A stretch of 34,671 nt of DNA from positions 1-34,671 of the forward strand of contig JAITBE010000020.1 of assembly GCA_031283755.1 (NCBI GenBank), written 5' to 3'. This DNA comes from Spirochaetaceae bacterium (GTDB lineage Bacteria > Spirochaetota > Spirochaetia > Treponematales > Breznakiellaceae). Positions 33,902 through 34,671 of this stretch are shown piece after piece (position 1 is the first letter of the stretch; every line of letters begins with the position of its first letter). Position numbers and translations under genes: made by a program. The notes under the pieces were generated by a model. The model did no database searches, was not told the DNA's origin, and was given only the letters and a program-made list of their open reading frames with translations.

Positions 33902-33927
33902 TAGTACCGGGGGTTTTGCGGACCCCT

Positions 33928-34197
33928 TCACTTGCGGAGCCCCAATTCCTTGATAAGGGACCGGTATTTTTCCAGATCCGTCCGTTGTATATACTTCAAC
34001 ATACGCCGCCGTTTTCCGACCAGGATCAACAAGCCCCGCTGACTGGATTTATCCTTCTTAAAGAGCTTGCAATGTTCCGTAAGCTGGTTTATCCGTTTGG
34101 TCAACAGGGCAATTTGAACTTCCGAGGTACCGGTATCCTTTTCGTTCTTGCCGAATTTGGTAATAATAGAGGTCACGTCTTCCTTGTTTAATGCCAT
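33928..34197 (-). CDS. rpsO: 30S ribosomal protein S15
   Basis: Binds 16S rRNA helices 20-22 and bridges to the 50S subunit. 89 residues, the standard length, starting MALNKEDVTSII with GTSEVQIALLTKRINQLTEH, FKKDKSSQRGLLILVGKRRR and MLKYIQR in order. The start at 34197 has AAGGAG 8 nt upstream; an in-frame start nine codons earlier would read through that site. The rpsO-pnp order is widely conserved, and S15 often represses its own translation. Confidence 0.98.
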   Translation of the reverse strand: MALNKEDVTSIITKFGKNEKDTGTSEVQIALLTKRINQLTEHCKLFKKDKSSQRGLLILVGKRRRMLKYIQRTDLEKYRSLIKELGLRK

Positions 34198-34316
34198 ATA
34201 TTCTCTCCTTGGGAACCAATTCACCGGGTATTAAAAAATACCTCCGCCGGCTGCAAATTCGGTTGTTTTCAAACCGGCTTTTACAGTTGATCCGGCTAAA
34301 GCCTTAGAAAACCACC

Positions 34317-34671
34317 TTATTTTATAAATTCAATCCGCTCCGCCCGGTTTAATGACGGAATAAACACGCCCTCACTTTCAATCAGAACTTCCGTTTCCTC
34401 GATCTTGTGGGGTCCGTAAAACATTACCCTATACCGGCCCGGGGGCGGCAAGATCCGGTAATGGGACCGGGCATCGTAAAACAACCCGCCGGGCCTGGAG
34501 CAGGGGGATAAACCGGTCAGATCTATTTCCACCCTTCTGCCCAGGAGCGCCGCCGCCTTATCCAAGTCCCCCCCGGAAACCGCATCGCGAATCCGGCTCG
34601 AACTGACCGGAAGCCCCCCTTCCATTAGCGGGGGAATCACTTCGGTTTTTACCCCCGTTTCCCGGTTGATT
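34317..34671 (-). CDS. ribF: RibF-type FAD synthetase, C-terminal fragment
   Basis: The 3' end of a gene that starts beyond the right edge; 117 codons are visible. Residues INRETGVKTEVIPPLMEGG followed by LPVSSSRIRDAVSGGDLDKA and ALLGR match the end of the nucleotidyltransferase domain of RibF (the ISSTRIR-type motif), which makes FAD from FMN and ATP. In ordinary RibF a riboflavin kinase domain of about 120 residues follows, with a GxGxGRxxGFPTAN start. Here only about 70 residues follow (IDLTGLSPCSRPGGLFYDAR, a beta-rich stretch with VMFYGPHKIEETEVLIESEG), and no kinase motif is seen. The protein may therefore lack riboflavin kinase activity. It lies just upstream of rpsO, as in many bacteria. 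Confidence 0.8.
   Translation of the reverse strand, partial: INRETGVKTEVIPPLMEGGLPVSSSRIRDAVSGGDLDKAAALLGRRVEIDLTGLSPCSRPGGLFYDARSHYRILPPPGRYRVMFYGPHKIEETEVLIESEGVFIPSLNRAERIEFIK

Noticed and set aside
1-34671. tRNA, rRNA or CRISPR elements
   Set aside because: Intergenic spaces were read for cloverleaf-like GTTCRANTC patterns and for regularly spaced direct repeats; the structures found are simple hairpins, not tRNAs or arrays.

Overview
The window looks like a chromosome segment of a spirochaete, most probably a Treponema of the termite-gut type. The grounds are the gene families: a GreA fused to a long helical N-terminus, TPR, von Willebrand A and HEAT proteins of treponemal style, and a ribF-rpsO-pnp-dut-lptF-lptG-tgt block. 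Base composition is moderate with GC-rich coding regions. The species assignment rests on recall of gene families and order, not on a search. I saw no tRNA, rRNA, CRISPR array, intact insertion sequence or prophage.

Region 1 (1-10.5 kb) is accessory metabolism. On the minus strand lie the start of a TSUP/TauE permease cut by the window edge, a PNPOx-like flavin protein, glycerol kinase (glpK), an Ldh_2/MdhB-family dehydrogenase, a GlpP-type glycerol-3-phosphate antiterminator and a membrane-anchored alpha/beta hydrolase. A paralogous hydrolase faces away on the plus strand. The 1.6 kb between the two hydrolases holds a decayed partial copy of glpP, short palindromic repeats, a perfect-consensus promoter that reads into a terminator about 70 nt later, and a broken possible regulator gene. 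Three leaders (before the dehydrogenase and before each hydrolase) share a 17-nt box directly followed by an intrinsic terminator whose stem sequence differs. This looks like an undescribed attenuation or antitermination element. Because glpP lies among them, GlpP is one possible ligand-responsive partner, but that is inference.

Region 2 (10.5-20.2 kb) is housekeeping, mostly one tight minus-strand run: recA, folK, scpA, scpB, rluB-like, ruvB and queA. Neighbouring genes overlap by 14-44 nt except at rluB/ruvB. prs is transcribed divergently from recA. Then follow dtd, a membrane TPR protein and rpe on the minus strand. The run joins recombination, chromosome segregation and tRNA/rRNA modification.

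Region 3 (20.3-26.3 kb) is a plus-strand trio: a TPR protein, the long GreA-domain protein and a membrane von Willebrand A protein. It converges with a minus-strand block in region 4.

Region 4 (26.3-34.7 kb, minus strand) reads from upstream ribF (partial), rpsO, pnp, dut, lptF, lptG, tgt to a secreted HEAT-repeat protein. Several junctions are 4-nt ATGA overlaps. tgt and queA both serve queuosine formation in tRNA. Intergenic spaces throughout carry small inverted repeats of at least two dispersed families.
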